A stretch of 64,000 nt of DNA, taken from the NCBI RefSeq assembly GCF_014636935.1, contig NZ_BMES01000001.1, positions 1,493,782-1,557,781 of the forward strand, written 5' to 3'. The DNA is from Alsobacter metallidurans (GTDB lineage: Bacteria > Pseudomonadota > Alphaproteobacteria > Rhizobiales > Beijerinckiaceae). Positions 30,642-39,823 of this stretch are shown piece by piece. The notes beneath the pieces were generated by a model that saw only the letters and a program-made list of their open reading frames with translations, had not been told where the DNA came from and ran no database searches. A program made the translations under genes and the position numbers. Within the stretch, counting starts at the first letter, position 1. Every line of letters begins with the position of its first letter.

Positions 30642-30992
30642 AGCGTGACCTTTCAAAGAGGTGCGGGGGCGAATTGAAATTGCAGAATAATGGAAATCAC
30701 CGCCGGTGCAATACAGAATATTGCACTTGAGGGGCAAATTTGTAGCATGCGCTTGATGTGACCTCGAGCTAGGCCAGCGCGGCGACCGCCGCCCCGAAGG
30801 TGTTGAACAGGGTCAGGATTACACATCACGCGCCCGCATAGCGCGCCAGGAGCACGCATCCATGCAGTCGGCTTCGCGCCAATAGCTGCCGTTCGGGCCC
30901 TGCCAGGAAGCGGATGTCGCCAGGCGAAGTTGGTTCAGGATTGCTAACGGCCTTCAGCGGACGAACGGTCGGTTTTTTGATAGTCGGAGCGC
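30642..30992. other. Promoter region of dnaN and left boundary of the cargo block
   Basis: 351 bp without a gene. It holds the paired motif (30681-30725) that drives dnaN leftwards. The rest is phage-like to non-coding, and the first cargo gene (a broken VOC protein) starts at 30993. No insertion sequence or clear repeat shared with the right boundary (about 42,030-42,280) was seen. Confidence 0.55.
30681..30725 (-). promoter_or_regulatory. Phage paired promoter/operator motif, copy 1 (dnaN operon)
   Basis: On the plus strand TGCAGAATAATGGA (30681) and ACAGAATATTGCA (30713) form an imperfect direct repeat with CAGAAT starts 31 bp apart. Read leftwards this places TATTCT as a -10 about 40 bp before the dnaN start, with TTGCAC about 16 bp further as a -35. 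Closely similar pairs precede two other leftward phage operons. Confidence 0.6.
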
Positions 30993-31466
30993 ATGACGGA
31001 CAAGGCAAACATCCACGTGCAACGCGCCGATCATGTCGGCTTCGCGGTCGCCTCCCTCGACTAGGCCGTTCGGTTCTGGGTCGAGGGGCTCGGCGCGCGG
31101 CTCGTACGGACTGGCGAGATGGGAGGCGCGTTCCTCGGTCAGGTGACAGGAGCGCATGGGGCGCAGGTCCGCATGGCAATCGTCTCGCTGGCCGATCAGA
31201 CGATCGAACCCCTAGAGTATTGGGGTCTGGTTCGGCCAAGCGTTCCGGCCAAGCCATTCGGCCCTGGCTTTGCGCATCTAGCCCTTGTGGTCGATGACAT
31301 CGATGCAGTCCTTGCGCGGATCGTCTCCTACGGCTGGAGGGCGCAAGGCACGCCGCAGCCGATCACGAGCGGCGCACGCGCCGGAACGCAGGTGATCCAC
31401 GCTCTTGGCCCTGACGGCGCGACGATCGAGTTCATGCAGCCGCCGTCTAACGCGCAAGACCGCTGA
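30993..31466 (+). pseudogene. VOC-family (glyoxalase/dioxygenase fold) protein, nonsense mutation
   Basis: One frame reads MTDKANIHVQRADHVGFAVA then SLD, a TAG stop at 31062-31064, then AVRFWVEGLGARLVRTGEMG and onward to a stop at 31466. RADHVGFAV and FAHLALVVDDIDAVLARI are the two VOC half-domain signatures. A single base change (GAG to TAG would restore LDEAVRFW) interrupts it. An internal ATG at 31119 could yield only the second half. Confidence 0.75.
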
Positions 31467-31650
31467 CCTCACTGGAGCAGCGTCGGCGGACGGCCGCGAC
31501 ACAGACCCAGCCCGAGAGTCACCGAGACGCAAGCGTGAAAAAGGACGCGCTGATCCAAACTTCCGCCATCGCGCGATCGCGTTGCTGTCCGCCGATTACG
31601 CGCCGAACGTTCGCCATGTCCGAATGACGATCCCGGACAGGGTAACGAGG

Positions 31651-32173
31651 TCAGGTCACGTTGGACTTCGCCATCTCGAGATGGTGCCGAATGCCCGGAA
31701 GCAGCTTCTCGGCGAACGCCATCAGTTCAGCATCGCTGCCGGATTTTCCGAAGCGCTCGAGGAGCGATACCGCAGACTCGTGCGCCGCGACTTGCTCCTT
31801 GTAATCTTCGTGAACTCGGCACCGTCCAGCTTCTTCAGCTTATCGATCCTGGCCTGATGGCACTTGTCGAGTTTCGAGGGTAGCGGCGTCATGCCGATGT
31901 GGGGCTTCACGATGAGCGACAACTCGAACGAGGACTTCTGGTGGTCCTCGATCATCGTCGCCGGAAGTCGCGCGCCTTCTGATCGCCGCGGACGGCTGCC
32001 AGCTCGCTCGATTTCGTTTCGAACATGTCGCTCAGGGCGAATTCGGTCACGAAGTCCTTCGTCGATGGGCTCATGCCGACGGTGGCACTGACGCCGGTCT
32101 TCTCACCTGAGGATTGAGCGTAGGCGGGCGAAGCGACCGCCATGAGTAAGGCAAGCGCAAGTGCGGGTTTCAT
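31651..32173 (-). pseudogene. DUF4142 exported ferritin-like protein, two frameshifts
   Basis: The pieces are a signal peptide (MKPALALALLMAVASPAYAQ) with SPSTKDFVTEFALSDMFETK, then in a second frame ATMIEDHQKSSFELS and LPSKLDKCHQARIDKLKKLDG, then in a third frame YKEQVAAHESAVSLLERFG and RHHLEMAKSNVT before a stop at 31651. Joined, they make a full DUF4142 protein. The breaks are near 31968 and 31810. DUF4142 proteins are periplasmic and of unknown function. Confidence 0.75.
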
Positions 32174-32380
32174 GCTGCATCCTCGGCGTGGACAGTCACG
32201 CGGTGCCAGGCGGTCATCAGGTAACCGGGGAAATCGTAGATCGATGCTGCCGTCTCGGGCTGGGTATGACAGCGCCCATACGCGCGTTCACGCGCTCGTG
32301 TCCCGCCATCGGCAGATCGTGAGGAATGAACGACGACGCCCGTGCGTTTTCTCTCCAGATGACGTCGCAATGGAGGAACG

Positions 32381-32824
32381 ATGCGAACGCTCCAACTGGC
32401 CGTAGTCGGTCTGCTCGCGATGGGCTGCGTGGGCCACGCAGCCGAAACCACAAGGGCATCCGTAATCAACGCTGCCGGCATCGTCGCCACGGACATGAAG
32501 GCTTTTAGCGAGGCGATGGATCGATCGATGGCGCGGATGCATGAGGGCATGGCGGCTGCAAAACCGACCGGCGACCCCGACCGCGACTTCGCCGCGATGA
32601 TGATCCCGCATCACCAGGGCGCGGTCGAGATGGCCGAGATCCAGTTGCGCTTCGGACGCGACGAGCGCCTGCGCCGTCTTGCCCAAGGTATCATCGTCGA
32701 ACAGCGGCAGGAGATCGCAGTGATGCAGCGGATCCTCGACGAAAAACCCGCCGCTCCGCGCCAAGCCGCAGGCCCCTCGGCACCCGCGCACGGCCATCAC
32801 GACCACAAGGACATGAAACCATGA
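32381..32824 (+). CDS. DUF305 exported protein
   Basis: A 147-aa protein with a signal peptide (about residues 1-20). One DUF305 domain follows, with DFAAMMIPHHQGAVEMAEIQ, and a His-rich tail HGHHDHKDMKP. DUF305 proteins are four-helix bundles, and some bind copper and are induced by metal stress. The tail supports metal binding but does not prove it. Its stop overlaps the start of the YVTN-propeller gene by 4 bp, so the pair is co-translated. Confidence 0.88.
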   Translation: MRTLQLAVVGLLAMGCVGHAAETTRASVINAAGIVATDMKAFSEAMDRSMARMHEGMAAAKPTGDPDRDFAAMMIPHHQGAVEMAEIQLRFGRDERLRRLAQGIIVEQRQEIAVMQRILDEKPAAPRQAAGPSAPAHGHHDHKDMKP

Positions 32825-34254
32825 TCACGCGCCTGGCAGCCCTGCTGCTGCTCTCGACCGCTATTCCTGCTTTTGCCGGCCAGGCGCCCGGTCGCGCCGA
32901 GGCTCCCGATATCGCGATCAACAAGAGCGACCGATTCTACACCTCCGACCAGTTCTCCAACACGGTCTCGGTGATAGATCCGTCGCAGAACAAGCTGCTC
33001 GGCGGGATCAAGCTCGGCGAGCCGACGCCGGCCAATCTGAGCCCGCTCTATCGCGGGCAGGTGCTCGTCCACGGCATGGGCTTTTCGCCGGACGGCAAGA
33101 CGCTGGCCGCCGTCTCTATCGGCTCCAACTCCGTTAGCTTTATCGATACCGCGACCAATGCCGTGAAGCACACGGCCTATGTCGGCCGCTCGCCACACGA
33201 AGCGTTCTTCCGTCCCGACGGCAAGGAGGTCTGGGTCGCGGTGCGCGGCGAAGACTATATCCAGGTGCTCGACGGCAAGAGCTTCGCGCCGACCGCGCGG
33301 ATCAAGGTGCCGAACGGACCCGGCATGACGATCTTCTCCCCCGACGGGCGCTACGGCTTCGTCTGCTCGTCCTTCTCGCCGGAGACGGTGGCGATCGACA
33401 CCAAGACCCGCAAGATCGTCGGCCGGATGACGCAGGAAAGCCCGTTCTGCCCTGATCTCGCGGCAACGCCCGACGGCGAGCAGCTCTGGCTAACGCTGAA
33501 GGATGTCGGCAAGACCATGGTCTTCGAGGCGAAGCCGCCGTTCAAGGCGCTGAAGACACTCGATACCGGGCCGATCACAAACCACGTCAACATCGTTCGC
33601 CGCGACGGCGGCCAGTTCGCCTATGTCACGGTCGGCGGCACCAACGAGATCAAGGTCTTCCGCACTACCGATTTCTTGCAGGTCGCTACCATCCCGGTCG
33701 GAGCGCTGCCGCACGGGATCTGGCCGTCTGGAGACGGGACGCGGGTCTATATCGGGCTTGAGAATGCGGATGCGGTCGCGGTGATCGATACAGCCAAGCA
33801 GGCGGTCATTGCGACCGTCCCCGTCGGCCAGGCGCCGCAGGGTGTCGCCTATGTGCCCAATGCGGTCCCGTCCGGCGACGGCATGACCAACCTTCAACCC
33901 CTTTCGGCGGCGCAGAACTCGGCGCAATTGTCGCTCGCAGGCTCTGATGGCAAGCCGGTAACGCAGGTGACGCTGTTCAATCAGGGGCTCGTCCAGATGC
34001 TGCAGGCCGCCGTCACCGGCCTCGAGCCTAAATCGGCCTATGTTCTTGCGCTCGCGAACGACGTGAAGGGAGAGACCGGCATCCAACCGCTGGCGCCCTT
34101 CATGACCAACCCGGCCGGAGCGGCGATCGTCAACGCGGTCGGGCCGATCCGGCAGGCGGTCGGCGATGCCGCACCCGACCAGAGGCGCTACTTGGTCATT
34201 CTCGCAGGTGGCCCGGACAAGCCGGGCACCGTGCTCCAGACACAGGTTCGATGA
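32821..34254 (+). CDS. YVTN beta-propeller repeat protein (YncE-like), exported
   Basis: A 477-aa protein with a signal peptide ending AFAG near residue 20. Seven or so propeller blades follow, with units such as NTVSVIDPSQNKLLGGIKLG, NSVSFIDTATNAVKHTAYVG and AVAVIDTAKQAVIATVPVGQ. The C-terminal ~120 residues are not propeller (LSLAGSDGKPVTQVTLFNQG) and may form a separate beta domain. It is likely periplasmic, and propellers of this type bind partner proteins or cofactors. Translationally coupled to the DUF305 gene. Confidence 0.87.
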   Translation: MITRLAALLLLSTAIPAFAGQAPGRAEAPDIAINKSDRFYTSDQFSNTVSVIDPSQNKLLGGIKLGEPTPANLSPLYRGQVLVHGMGFSPDGKTLAAVSIGSNSVSFIDTATNAVKHTAYVGRSPHEAFFRPDGKEVWVAVRGEDYIQVLDGKSFAPTARIKVPNGPGMTIFSPDGRYGFVCSSFSPETVAIDTKTRKIVGRMTQESPFCPDLAATPDGEQLWLTLKDVGKTMVFEAKPPFKALKTLDTGPITNHVNIVRRDGGQFAYVTVGGTNEIKVFRTTDFLQVATIPVGALPHGIWPSGDGTRVYIGLENADAVAVIDTAKQAVIATVPVGQAPQGVAYVPNAVPSGDGMTNLQPLSAAQNSAQLSLAGSDGKPVTQVTLFNQGLVQMLQAAVTGLEPKSAYVLALANDVKGETGIQPLAPFMTNPAGAAIVNAVGPIRQAVGDAAPDQRRYLVILAGGPDKPGTVLQTQVR

Positions 34255-34374
34255 GGTCTTTATTCGATTTTGATGATCGATTAAAGTGAAACATTGCGTT
34301 GGATCGATAGATCGTCCAGTACCACTCTCTCCTCACAACATCCGGTTCGGATGCGCAATGTGAGGGAGAGGGTC

Positions 34375-34827
34375 ATGGCGACCGTCGAATTCAACAGGCA
34401 GAATTTCGTCCAAGCCCGGCCGATCCTCGGCCCGGCCGCGCGAGGGCCGAAGCCGATTCCCCGTCGCAACCTCCTGCCGGCGACAGATGTTAATCCGGCC
34501 GCGATCGGCATCACGCTCGCCGGCTATGCCTGGCTCATCGTGCTAGCCTGGGCAGCTTTCGCCGGCGGCCCAAGCTCGCTTCTCCTCGTCATCGTCACCA
34601 CGATCAGCGTGATGTTCTTCGGACTGCTAGTCGGCGGCGGCGCCTATAGCCGCAACACGACGCCGGAGCGCGAAACCGAACGCAGCTTCGCCGAATTTCT
34701 GGCCGGCGACGTGAACATCGCGACAGGACGAGTCAGCGGCAAGGACGCTCTCTTGCAGATCCTCGCATTGCCCATCGCTGCCGCAGTGGGTGGAACGGTC
34801 ATCGTGCTGATCGCCGTCTTCGCGTGA
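34375..34827 (+). CDS. Small membrane protein, function unknown
   Basis: A 150-aa protein. An N-terminal ~45 residue cytoplasmic part is proline/arginine-rich (FVQARPILGPAARGPKPIPR). Two adjacent hydrophobic helices span about 48-88, a soluble segment (RETERSFAEFLAGDVNIATG) follows, and a C-terminal helix covers about 128-149. The ATG at 34375 follows GAGGGAGAGGG. Convergent with the cytochrome gene. I do not recognise a family. Confidence 0.75.
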   Translation: MATVEFNRQNFVQARPILGPAARGPKPIPRRNLLPATDVNPAAIGITLAGYAWLIVLAWAAFAGGPSSLLLVIVTTISVMFFGLLVGGGAYSRNTTPERETERSFAEFLAGDVNIATGRVSGKDALLQILALPIAAAVGGTVIVLIAVFA

Positions 34828-34830
34828 TCG

Positions 34831-34850
34831 AAGGCGCCTCAGGGCGCCTT
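34831..34850. terminator. Hairpin between convergent genes
   Basis: A perfect 8-bp inverted repeat AAGGCGCC-TCAG-GGCGCCTT lies between the membrane-protein gene and the convergent cytochrome gene; its loop includes the cytochrome stop codon. There is no long T run, so termination efficiency is uncertain. Confidence 0.5.
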
Positions 34851-35212
34851 CTTACCGTCGGCACCGAACTGCTTGAGATATGCCATCAGATCGTCGACTT
34901 CGGTCGGGTCCTTCAGCCCGGCATGCCGGGCACCTTGGCCTTCGGGTCCTTAATGTAATCGGCGAACGTCGCCTTGTCCCAGGTCAGGCCGGAGCTCTTC
35001 AAGGCCGTGCTGTAGCTGTAGCCGTCGTGGCTCGCGGCTTTGCGGCCGATCAGGCCGTTCAGGACCGGGCCGACCGTGTTCTTCGCGGTTTCGCCGACCT
35101 GGTGGCAGGCGCGGCACTGGTTGAAGATCTTTTCGCCCGATGCGGCGTCTTGCGCGTGAACCGGCGAGGACGCCACGCTGAGGACGACGCAGACGAAAGC
35201 ATATTTTAGCAT
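34839..35212 (-). pseudogene. Class I cytochrome c, frameshifted near its C-terminus
   Basis: A signal peptide (MLKYAFVCVVLSVASSPVHAQ) precedes FNQCRACHQVGE (heme CxxCH), GPVLNGLIGRKAA and ATFADYIKDPKAKVPGM. The frame then stops at 34913. In another frame the expected end GLKDPTEVDDLMAYLKQFG reads on to a stop at 34839. The join PGM/GLKDP lacks the usual TKMxFA segment, so a short deletion removed residues around the axial Met. It sits downstream of sorB in the same operon and would have been an electron acceptor. Confidence 0.78.
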
Positions 35213-35280
35213 GGAATGTCCTTGGAAGCGCCGGCAAGGCACGGAGCGGTAGGCATTGCCGGCTTCGGAAGCGAAAGGGG

Positions 35281-35610
35281 TCAGTAGGTCTTGGCGAGAT
35301 AGTCGGCGATGGCCTTGGCATCGGCCTCGTCGACCGGCGCGTGGTAGACCTTGATCATCTTCTGGACCTCGGCCTCCCAGAACGCCTGCCCCTTCTTCCC
35401 CGGCTGGTAGTTGATGTAGTCGACCGAGTGGCAGGCCATGCAATTGTTCTTGGCGGCGTCGAAACCGGGCTGGGGACCTGGCTTCAATTCCGCCGTTTCA
35501 TCCGGAAGCTGATAGGTTTTGGGGGCGGCGAGCGCGATGCCGCCGGCCACGACGATGCAGGCCATGAGAGCGGCGCCGGCGAGGCGGATTTTGCGATGAT
35601 GATGGTTCAT
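35281..35610 (-). CDS. sorB: Sulfite dehydrogenase cytochrome c subunit (SorB)
   Basis: A 109-aa periplasmic mono-heme cytochrome. It has a signal peptide (residues 1-29, ending ALA), the heme motif NNCMACHSVDYINYQPG and a C-terminal VYHAPVDEADAKAIADYLAKTY. It accepts electrons from the molybdenum subunit SorA and passes them to a soluble cytochrome c. It lies 11 bp downstream of sorA on the same strand, the standard order. Confidence 0.88.
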   Translation of the reverse strand: MNHHHRKIRLAGAALMACIVVAGGIALAAPKTYQLPDETAELKPGPQPGFDAAKNNCMACHSVDYINYQPGKKGQAFWEAEVQKMIKVYHAPVDEADAKAIADYLAKTY

Positions 35611-35621
35611 GTCCGCTCTCC

Positions 35622-36839
35622 TCAGGTCGCGACGACGCGCGTGGTTTCGACGACGTTGCGCATGTAGCCGGCAGGGTTCCAGCTTGCCTGCGTCGGCTGG
35701 GTCTGGCCCTTGCCGTTGGTGGCCTTGACCATCAGCGCATTCTCTCCGGCGGTCAGCTTTATGGCGGCCTTCCACTCGCGGAAGGAATATTTGCCGAGAT
35801 CCTCACCGAGCGTCGCCGCGGTCCAGCTCTTCCCGCCATCTGCGGAAACCGAGACCTCCGCGATGCCTGAGCCGCCATCGAAGGCGATGCCGCGCAAGGC
35901 CAGGTCGCCCGCTTTGACGCGGGCCCCGTTTTCGATGCTGGTGATGAAGGAACGGGTGTTCAGGCGGTTGATCGGGATGGTCGCGGTCGGCGCCTTGCCG
36001 GGTTCGACGCAGGCGCAGTTATTATCGGGAATCCGGTAGGCGGATTTCATCCAGAAGCCGTCGAACGGCTTGTCGTGCACCGTGATGGCATTGAGGTGCT
36101 TGACCCAATATGTGCCGTAGTAGCCCGGCACGACGAGGCGCAGCGGATAGCCATTGAGCCAAGGCAAATCCACCCCGTTCATGGCATAAGCCAGCATCAC
36201 TTCGCCGTCCCGCGCGTGATCGAGGTCGAGGGCCTTCTCGAAATCAGGCGTCTCCGGAACGACCGGGCCGTCGAGCCCGCCGAAGGAGACCTGGACGGCA
36301 CCCGATTTCACGCCGGCCTTTTCGAGAACAGCCTTCAGAGAGACGCCGCGCCAGCGCGCATTTCCCATCGCCCCGTTGCCGAGCTGGCCGCCCGCGACAC
36401 GGGGCTCGACGAAGCCGCGGCTGTTGCCCGAGCACTGGTTCACGGCAACGACCTCGACGGCTGGGAAGCCGGATTTGAGGTCCGCGAGCGAGAGCGACAG
36501 CGGCTTGTCGACCTGGCCCTTGATCTCGAGCCGGAACGTTTCCGGATCGATTTCGAGCGGAACGTCGGCAAGATGATAACGGACGAAGAAGGCGTCGTTG
36601 GGCGTGATCACCCCATCGTTAAAGACCGAGAAGGGCGTTTCCAGCTGCGGGGGACGCGCTGTCAGCCCGATCATGGGCCGCTTGCCCGGAAACGTCACGA
36701 AGTTGCGCTCGCCGTTCTCGAAGGGAAGCGTGACGGTCTCGGCAGCCCAGGCCGCGAAGCGCGATCCGGCGATCGTCGCTGCTCCGATTCCCAAGGCCGT
36801 CGCAGCGCCCGACTTCAGAATCTGTCGTCTGTTTTGCAT
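35622..36839 (-). CDS. sorA: Sulfite dehydrogenase molybdopterin subunit (SorA)
   Basis: Periplasmic sulfite:cytochrome c oxidoreductase, oxidising sulfite to sulfate. It has 405 aa. A Tat leader (NRRQILKSGAATALGIGA) is followed by the sulfite-oxidase Moco domain, with the molybdenum-binding C136 in VAVNQCSGNSRGFVEP, and NGYPLRLVVPGYYGTYWVKHL. The C-terminal Mo-co dimerisation domain follows (about 295-405, DGGSGIAEVSVSADGGKSW). Tat export fits a cofactor inserted in the cytoplasm. It is followed directly by sorB and preceded by the anti-sigma gene. Confidence 0.93.
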   Translation of the reverse strand: MQNRRQILKSGAATALGIGAATIAGSRFAAWAAETVTLPFENGERNFVTFPGKRPMIGLTARPPQLETPFSVFNDGVITPNDAFFVRYHLADVPLEIDPETFRLEIKGQVDKPLSLSLADLKSGFPAVEVVAVNQCSGNSRGFVEPRVAGGQLGNGAMGNARWRGVSLKAVLEKAGVKSGAVQVSFGGLDGPVVPETPDFEKALDLDHARDGEVMLAYAMNGVDLPWLNGYPLRLVVPGYYGTYWVKHLNAITVHDKPFDGFWMKSAYRIPDNNCACVEPGKAPTATIPINRLNTRSFITSIENGARVKAGDLALRGIAFDGGSGIAEVSVSADGGKSWTAATLGEDLGKYSFREWKAAIKLTAGENALMVKATNGKGQTQPTQASWNPAGYMRNVVETTRVVAT

Positions 36840-36915
36840 GGCGTTTCTCCCGAGGATATATTCCTCGACAATAAAACGCACGGGACCCGCAATCTATTCC
36901 CGTCGAAAGTACGCC

Positions 36916-37722
36916 TCATGCGGAGCAAGGCCCTCCGATCGTATGGAGCGAGCGCAGCCTCGCGATCTGCGCGTCGGTCGGGCGGGCTTGGGGCAGCGGC
37001 ATGCTGGCAACGATCTCTGTGACCTCGTCCAGCCTGCGCGAATCCATGCCTCGGCTGAGCAGAGCATAGCTGTTTCCGTCGAACGCCCAGGTGCTGATCT
37101 TGAGGCCGTCGCGGTCGGCCCGCACCGGCTTCGGCGTCGCCGAGGCGAGCTGAGGGCCGATCCAAAGGCCGAGCCGGCATCCTTGCGGCCCGATATAGCC
37201 GGCGAGGACGCCGCCGCCACCCGTGTTGGCCGGATCGAGAGAGAGATAGGCCAGTCGCAGGGATGCCGCGCCTAGATCGGGCAGGCCGTCGCCGCCCGCC
37301 GTCAGAGCGATCGACAAGCGAGTGGCCGGACTGTCGGACGCGAGCCATTGACGTTGCGCCTGCACGGCGAGGGACAATCCGTCGGGTGGCGCGGCCGTCC
37401 ATGGGACGAAGCGATAAGCGCCAGCCACCAGCAGCGCTGCCAGGACTAGACTTGCTGCGAGAGCAGCCCCTCTCGGGCCGCCTTTGCGCCGTCTCGCCCA
37501 CAAAGGCAGTGAAGGCGGCGACGCCGGTTGCGACGGCAGCACGGTAACCACAGCCCGCAGCCTGGCCAAGGTTGCAACCCTCGCGGCGAGCCCGGCGTCG
37601 TTTGCCACGGCCGAGGCAACAGCCGCCGCGTCGGCCGGCACCAGTTCCCCGTCGACATAGGCGTTGAGCCGCTCCCAGGACATGGCCTGCTCGTCCATCA
37701 TTTTGCTATCGTCATCCGACAT
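36916..37722 (-). CDS. Anti-sigma factor, single-pass membrane
   Basis: A 268-aa protein. The N-terminal ~75 residues resemble the anti-sigma domain of ECF regulators (WERLNAYVDGELVPADAAAV) but lack the zinc HxxxCxxC motif. A transmembrane helix at about 84-106 leads to a periplasmic domain with a single cysteine (GPQGCRLGLW). Its start overlaps the sigma-factor gene by 11 bp, which fits a cognate pair. It probably releases the sigma factor in response to an envelope signal. sorA follows. Confidence 0.85.
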   Translation of the reverse strand: MSDDDSKMMDEQAMSWERLNAYVDGELVPADAAAVASAVANDAGLAARVATLARLRAVVTVLPSQPASPPSLPLWARRRKGGPRGAALAASLVLAALLVAGAYRFVPWTAAPPDGLSLAVQAQRQWLASDSPATRLSIALTAGGDGLPDLGAASLRLAYLSLDPANTGGGGVLAGYIGPQGCRLGLWIGPQLASATPKPVRADRDGLKISTWAFDGNSYALLSRGMDSRRLDEVTEIVASMPLPQARPTDAQIARLRSLHTIGGPCSA

Positions 37723-38248
37723 GGCGACGCCCCGTCGGAAACGGTGTCACGTTCCGCCCGCCGATCTCATCCAGCAGCGCCAGGCGCGCGCGGCTCAACC
37801 GGCTCATCACGGTCCCGACCGGGACGCCAAGGATTTCCGCTGCCTCCGCGTATCGAAAACCGGCGAGATCGACCAGTTCGATAATGTCGCGGTGCGTCGC
37901 ATCCAGCCGTTCCAACGCCTGCTTGACCGTGATCTCCGCGATCAGCCGATCGTCGTGCCGCCACGGCGTCTCCAGCCCGATCTCCATGCCGCGATCCTCG
38001 GCTCGCACTGAAGCCCTTCGGCGATCGTCGAAGAAGCCGTTGCGCAGGATTGCGAAGAGCCACGCCCGAATGCCTGATGCGTCGGGCACGGTCTCGCTCG
38101 CCAGTGCCTTCATCGCGCAGGATTGCAGCAGGTCGGCAGCTGAATCGCGATTGCCGCTGAGACGCAGGGCATAACCGAAGAGTCGCTGCCAGTTCTGCCT
38201 TAGTGCCGTTTCGACCGCATCGCGCAGGGTAACGTTCCTTCTTTGCAC
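37712..38248 (-). CDS. ECF RNA polymerase sigma factor
   Basis: A 178-aa sigma-70 family extracytoplasmic-function sigma factor. Region 2 is RLFGYALRLSGNRDSAADLLQ with IRAWLFAILRNGFFDDRR, and region 4 is DLAGFRYAEAAEILGVPVGT followed by VMSRLSRARLALL. It forms an operon with its anti-sigma factor and the sulfite dehydrogenase genes downstream, so it is likely to activate them; no matched promoter was identified. Confidence 0.92.
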   Translation of the reverse strand: MQRRNVTLRDAVETALRQNWQRLFGYALRLSGNRDSAADLLQSCAMKALASETVPDASGIRAWLFAILRNGFFDDRRRASVRAEDRGMEIGLETPWRHDDRLIAEITVKQALERLDATHRDIIELVDLAGFRYAEAAEILGVPVGTVMSRLSRARLALLDEIGGRNVTPFPTGRRHVG

Positions 38249-38257
38249 GCCGCCAAA

Positions 38258-38839
38258 CTAACTCGCATCGTCCGCGAGGGCGACAGCGATCTCCCGGCGC
38301 AATCTTCCGCCGAACAGATTCTCCCTGGCGGCGGGCGATGCTGCGAGATGCGTCGGGCTTGGATGGGGGATCGCTATCAGACGCAACTCCGGCTTTGCCG
38401 CAGCCAGGGCCGTCCGAAAGCTCTGAGCGACGCGGCCGGCGAGAGCGACGACCTGCAGTCTCGGCAGGAGCGCGAGCAGCGCTGGCAAGTCCTGCGCCGC
38501 CATTTCGATATCCTTGCGGGTCGGCCGCCCGAGCTTGCCCTCACGTCGTGGCAGCCCCCACGGTACCGCGTTCCAGATGACGGTATCCCGTCTCGACAAT
38601 GGAAGTTCGTCGAGAAAGCGGGTCAGGTTGCGCGCCGTTCCGGTGGGATTGTCGCGTGATGTCGTCTCGGTCGACGCCGAAGCCGGTCCGGGCGTCTCCA
38701 GCAGCACGAGCACACGCGCGTCGATGCCGCCATCCAGGGAATCGAAGCGGGGCACGTCACCATGCCGCGCCCGTAGCGCGGCGGCATAGCGGTTCAGTGG
38801 CGCTATATGCGTCGGATCTCCGACCCATTCCTCCGTCAT
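38258..38839 (-). CDS. Uracil-DNA glycosylase superfamily protein in the sulfite operon
   Basis: A 193-aa UDG-fold protein. The motif-1 position reads VLVLLETPGPASAS (near residue 43) and motif 2 is AIPHPSPTHLAAS near 166, with DTVIWNAVPWGLP between. The ETPG form differs from the GQAPG of the UDG at 8083-8709, so they are distinct lineages. It lies 9 bp upstream of the sigma gene and overlaps the end of the LysR gene, thus within the sorAB operon. Bisulfite deaminates cytosine to uracil, which would give this gene a repair role here (inference). Confidence 0.82.
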   Translation of the reverse strand: MTEEWVGDPTHIAPLNRYAAALRARHGDVPRFDSLDGGIDARVLVLLETPGPASASTETTSRDNPTGTARNLTRFLDELPLSRRDTVIWNAVPWGLPRREGKLGRPTRKDIEMAAQDLPALLALLPRLQVVALAGRVAQSFRTALAAAKPELRLIAIPHPSPTHLAASPAARENLFGGRLRREIAVALADDAS

Positions 38840-39749
38840 GAGCCGAGTGCTCGCTCGTGTTCGCTAAATTCTCCGAGTCGAGCAGCGCGCGAAAAGCCTG
38901 CGCTGCCCGTCCGACATAGCGTTCCTTTTGGCGAAGCATCAGGAAGCGGCGCGGCGGTATCTCGACCGGGATTTCGAGCAAGACACCGGATCGCAGCGCG
39001 GTGGCGAAGACGAGCCGCGACATCAGACTGGCGCCGGCGCCGGCCTCGACCGCGGCGCGCACGGCTTCGTTGGCGGGCAGTTCGAGCGCGATGTCGAGGT
39101 CTGCGATCGTCTGCCCCACTCTCCGCAGCACCGTCTCCAGAAGCTGCCGGGTACCCGAGCCCGGTTCGCGCAAGACCCAAGATGTCTCGCCGAACGCGTC
39201 TGGAGTGACTGCATCCCGTGCGGACCAGGGGTGCTCGGGCGCGACGACGATGCTCATCGTGTCGGTTGCGACAACCTCCTGCGCGAGATAAGGGTCGTCG
39301 ATCTCGCCCTCGACGAGCCCGATATCGGCGAGACCGTCATGAATGGCGGCGGCGACAGTCTCGGTGTTGCCGATCACAAGCGGCGTCTCGATGCCGGGGT
39401 GGCGTTTGCGAAACGCGGCGAGCCTTTGCGGCAGCCAGTAATTTCCGATCGTCTGGCTCGCAGCGAAGGAGAGCCGACCGCGCTTCAGCCCGGCGAGATC
39501 CGAAAGAACCTGCTCCCCGACGGCAGCCCGCGTCAGGATCGCGCGTGCCTCCTGGAGGAACAGGCGCCCGGCATCGGTCAGCGCGATCCGCCTGCCGACG
39601 CGATCGAACAGCTTGACCGCGTGGCGATGTTCAAGCGCCGCGATCGCCGCGCTGGTCGCCGACTGCGTCAGGTTGAGATCGGCGGCGGCGCGCGTCACGT
39701 GCTCGCGCTCCGCAACCGCGACGAAGATCCGCAGTTGTTCAAGGGTCAT
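38757..39749 (-). CDS. LysR-type regulator, YeiE-like
   Basis: A 330-aa LTTR. The N-terminal winged helix is TLEQLRIFVAVAEREHVTRAA through SAAIAALEHRH, and the effector domain has LSFAASQTIGNYWLPQRLAAF. This resembles the CbbR/YeiE subgroup. YeiE adjoins yeiH in enterobacteria and has been reported to respond to sulfite. It is divergent from the YeiH-type gene, with a candidate operator between, and its 3' end overlaps the UDG gene by 83 nt. The start at 39749 matches the family N-terminus. Confidence 0.88.
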   Translation of the reverse strand: MTLEQLRIFVAVAEREHVTRAAADLNLTQSATSAAIAALEHRHAVKLFDRVGRRIALTDAGRLFLQEARAILTRAAVGEQVLSDLAGLKRGRLSFAASQTIGNYWLPQRLAAFRKRHPGIETPLVIGNTETVAAAIHDGLADIGLVEGEIDDPYLAQEVVATDTMSIVVAPEHPWSARDAVTPDAFGETSWVLREPGSGTRQLLETVLRRVGQTIADLDIALELPANEAVRAAVEAGAGASLMSRLVFATALRSGVLLEIPVEIPPRRFLMLRQKERYVGRAAQAFRALLDSENLANTSEHSAHDGGMGRRSDAYSATEPLCRRATGAAW

Positions 39750-39823
39750 CGGAACGCCTCGCCGGAATAATTCGCAGGGCCTGTGCGTTTCGTCATAACT
39801 CCTCCCGACAGCGAGCATACCTC

